A DNA stretch of 8,157 nucleotides from Planctomycetota bacterium (GTDB lineage Bacteria; Planctomycetota; SZUA-567; H5-PLA8). A program made the translations under genes and the position numbers. Under the pieces are notes generated by a model. It saw only the letters and a program-made list of their open reading frames with translations, was not told the DNA's origin and searched no databases. Numbering within the stretch: the first letter of the stretch is position 1; each line of letters starts with the position of its first letter. Below are positions 6,823 to 8,157 of the stretch, in pieces. The DNA lies in the NCBI GenBank assembly GCA_025355035.1, contig JANXLS010000345.1, positions 1-8,157 on the forward strand, in the 5' to 3' direction.

Positions 6823-6849
6823 CGCGGATTTTCGCGGATTCACGCGGAT
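6823..6849 (+). repeat. tandem CGCGGAT repeat, 10-bp period
   Basis: Three perfect copies of CGCGGAT start at 6823, 6833 and 6843, separated by TTT, TCA and A-rich spacers, so the period is one helical turn. It lies between the trpS stop and the FGE-like gene. Similar 'CGCGGATT'-type runs are, from memory, common between genes of some PVC bacteria; that comparison is not checked here. It could be a dispersed intergenic repeat or a protein-binding array on one DNA face. Confidence 0.6.
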
Positions 6850-6855
6850 AAATAT

Positions 6856-6878
6856 GGGGGAGGGGTGGGGATGTGGGG
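6856..6878 (+). promoter_or_regulatory. G-quadruplex motif across the start of the FGE-like gene
   Basis: Four runs of at least four G's (6856-6860, 6862-6865, 6867-6870, 6875-6878) are separated by loops of one, one and four bases, which fits a compact parallel quadruplex on the coding strand. It contains the only purine-rich ribosome-binding candidate and the GTG start at 6873, so folding in the mRNA would block initiation. The sequence match is direct; a regulatory effect is inference. Confidence 0.45.
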
Positions 6879-7967
6879 CGATGTGGGCGATTGTTGCGAT
6901 GCGGGGGTGCTTCGCTTGCGTTGATTGCTTCGCTTTGTCGTGGGGCGGAAACGGGGCGGGGGTGGCCGCTTTGGGATGGGAAAGAGGCGGTGGCGGATTA
7001 TGCGCAACGGGTGAATCTGCCGCCGACGAAAACGTTTGATCTGGGGAGAGGGATTGCGCTGGAGATGGTGTTGATTCCGGCGGGGAAGTTTACGATGGGA
7101 ACAGCTCCGCCTAAGGAACCGGCGGTAACGGTGATCGGGGCTCAGGGGATTTTCATTGCGGGATGGGTGGGGTTTGCGGTGCTGCTGCATCTCCTGATCA
7201 AGAATCGACGCGGGAAGTTCAACTTTTCGCTGGGATGGTTGGTGGGGATGATGGTTGCGTGCGGGTTGATGGTCGGGGGTGTTGCGCGGTGGATTTGGGC
7301 GCTGGACGAGAGTGTGCGATACATGGAAGCGGTTGAACGACAAAAGCTCATTTTTGAAAATGAACGACCCCCGCGCGAAGCGGTCGTATCGGCACCGTTT
7401 TACATGGGGAAATTTTCAGTCACTCAAGACCAATACGAAATTGTTGTTGGAATTAATCCATCGCAATTCAATTCGGGAAAAGGTTCTGTTCTCCCGAGTA
7501 CAGGCGCGTACCCCGTGGAGCGAATATCGTGGTACAATGCTCGCCAATATTGTTTGAAACTTCATGACTATTTGAAGGATACAGGGCGGGGAGTAGCGAT
7601 GTTTAAACTTCCAACCGATGAACAATGGGAATTTGCGTGCAAAGCGGGAACAACGTCATTTTTTAGCTCGGGTGATGCGCCAGGGAACTTGACCCCTGAA
7701 GGTTGGTTTGATCAGAACAGCGGTATGCGTCCGCATCCAGTCGGCCAGAATAAACCCAACGCATTCGGATTGTACGATATGCACGGCAATGTGCGGCAGT
7801 GGTGTCAGGGATATTTTGATCAAACAATAAATTTGGATTATCGAATAACGCGAGGCGGATCATTTAGAAGTTCGTGGAAAGAATGTCGATCGTCCGCAAT
7901 AAATAAAAATAAGGCAGCCTCGTTGGACGATGACGTTGGTTTTCGCATCATCATGCCTGTTGAATAA
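6873..7967 (+). CDS. FGE/SUMF1-like protein split by a transmembrane hairpin
   Basis: This is a 364-residue member of the formylglycine-generating-enzyme (FGE-sulfatase) superfamily. Residues 1-25 resemble a signal peptide. The segment 'WPLWDGKEAVADYAQRV' (31-47) precedes the first FGE strand, 'LEMVLIPAGKFTMGT' (63-77). Two hydrophobic helices (about 87-109 and 119-143) joined by a basic 'KNRRGKFNFS' loop then interrupt the domain. It resumes at 'FYMGKFSVTQDQY' (176-188) and runs through 'PVERISWYNARQYC', 'KLPTDEQWEFA' (245-255), 'GLYDMHGNVRQW' (299-310), 'RGGSF' (327-331) and 'GFRII' (356-360). The positive-inside rule puts both halves of the domain in the periplasm. The two catalytic cysteines of true FGE (human Cys336/Cys341) are absent: Ser follows 'GGSFR', and only Cys338 in 'ECRSS' remains nearby. 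A binding or structural role is therefore likelier than formylglycine synthesis. The first start in frame is GTG 6873 (an in-frame TAA is at 6849); TTG 6891 is an alternative. Composition shifts sharply near 7340. Confidence 0.88.
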   Translation: MGRCGRLLRCGGASLALIASLCRGAETGRGWPLWDGKEAVADYAQRVNLPPTKTFDLGRGIALEMVLIPAGKFTMGTAPPKEPAVTVIGAQGIFIAGWVGFAVLLHLLIKNRRGKFNFSLGWLVGMMVACGLMVGGVARWIWALDESVRYMEAVERQKLIFENERPPREAVVSAPFYMGKFSVTQDQYEIVVGINPSQFNSGKGSVLPSTGAYPVERISWYNARQYCLKLHDYLKDTGRGVAMFKLPTDEQWEFACKAGTTSFFSSGDAPGNLTPEGWFDQNSGMRPHPVGQNKPNAFGLYDMHGNVRQWCQGYFDQTINLDYRITRGGSFRSSWKECRSSAINKNKAASLDDDVGFRIIMPVE

Positions 7968-7995
7968 AAAAATAAGGGCGGCTGGAACGCCGCCC
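7966..7995 (-). terminator. intrinsic terminator reading leftwards
   Basis: GGGCGGC (7976-7982) and GCCGCCC (7989-7995) form a perfect seven-pair GC stem around a six-base loop. Read on the minus strand it is followed by TTATTTTTTT, a proper T-tract, which overlaps the end of the FGE-like gene's stop codon. On the plus strand the hairpin is followed by C-rich sequence, so it should work less well for the FGE-like gene. It implies a gene entering from the right edge on the minus strand. Confidence 0.7.
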
Positions 7996-8026
7996 CCTCC
8001 CGGTACACTTTTGTTTAGAGCGGTTT

Positions 8027-8155
8027 TCAAATGTCTGAAGACAAATCTGCTTGCGGCGGTCTGCGCGGTACTTCGTCAGACTCGCTTAACGTAGTCTCCA
8101 AATACGTTTCGCTCGTCTTCCTCGTCCCGCTTGCCCGGCGCGGCGCATCTTTGTC
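8027..8155 (-). CDS. possible C-terminal tail of a minus-strand gene, partial
   Basis: A minus-strand frame is open from the right edge for 42 codons and stops with TGA at 8029-8027. The terminator with its T-tract begins about 30 bp after that stop. Its codons (GCG, CCG, ACG, TTG, GAG) match those of trpS and folK better than the opposing plus-strand frame does. The peptide is hydrophilic and Pro/Ser/Arg-rich, ending 'RRPPQADLSSDI', like a disordered tail. No family can be named from this, and coding status rests on the terminator and codon choice only. Confidence 0.4.
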   Translation of the reverse strand, partial: DKDAPRRASGTRKTSETYLETTLSESDEVPRRPPQADLSSDI

Positions 8156-8157
8156 TC

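Noticed and set aside
5668..6843. A 391-codon open frame on the minus strand covering trpS
   Set aside because: It lies wholly over a certain trpS, has Arg/His/Leu-rich low-quality sequence with no motif, and arises from the stop-poor complement of the trpS codon usage.
8031..8157. Plus-strand frame from ATG 8031 to the right edge
   Set aside because: It uses CTC/GTC/TTC codons unlike the neighbouring genes, has only a weak AGAG ribosome site, and the leftward terminator favours the minus-strand reading. It cannot be fully excluded.

Overview
The window looks like chromosomal DNA of a Gram-negative bacterium with moderately high GC (mid-50s per cent by eye). It probably belongs to the Planctomycetes-Verrucomicrobia-Lentisphaerae (PVC) radiation or a nearby candidate phylum. 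That lineage guess is inference. It rests on a secreted formylglycine-generating-enzyme (FGE)-like protein containing a membrane hairpin with a 'FNFSL' entry motif, on a short tandem CGCGGAT intergenic repeat, and on the mix of orphan zinc-ribbon and Coa1-like genes. No phage, plasmid, IS, CRISPR, rRNA or tRNA feature was seen.

Layout: (1) 2-394 (+) is the C-terminal end of a DnaJ/CbpA-type Hsp40. (2) 483-959 (-) is a small zinc-ribbon protein of unknown function, with a perfect TATAAT box about 80 bp upstream on its strand. (3) 1151-4423 (+) is a 1090-residue exported protein: signal peptide, two SH3-like domains, about 450 residues of charged helix, a complete CGPC thioredoxin domain and a small beta-rich C-terminal module. 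A 3' hairpin and a textbook intrinsic terminator follow it. (4) 4578-5066 (+) is folK. (5) 5069-5551 (-) is a membrane-anchored Coa1-like protein, convergent with folK with only 2 bp between the stop codons. (6) 5824-6795 (+) is trpS. (7) A 10-bp-period tandem repeat and a strong G-quadruplex motif lie between trpS and the next start. (8) 6873-7967 (+) is an FGE/SUMF1-like protein whose domain is interrupted by a transmembrane hairpin. Its last 60 per cent is much more AT-rich than its start. (9) The right edge (7966-8155) holds an intrinsic terminator oriented for the minus strand and what may be the tail of a minus-strand gene.

FolK (folate synthesis) and TrpS (Trp-tRNA charging) are ordinary housekeeping genes. 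The neighbours do not form one pathway, and strand switches and terminators suggest mostly single-gene transcription units. The two points of real interest are the SH3/right-handed-coil/thioredoxin envelope protein and the FGE-like gene with its membrane insertion, mosaic composition and structured start region. No complete new multi-gene system can be demonstrated from this window.
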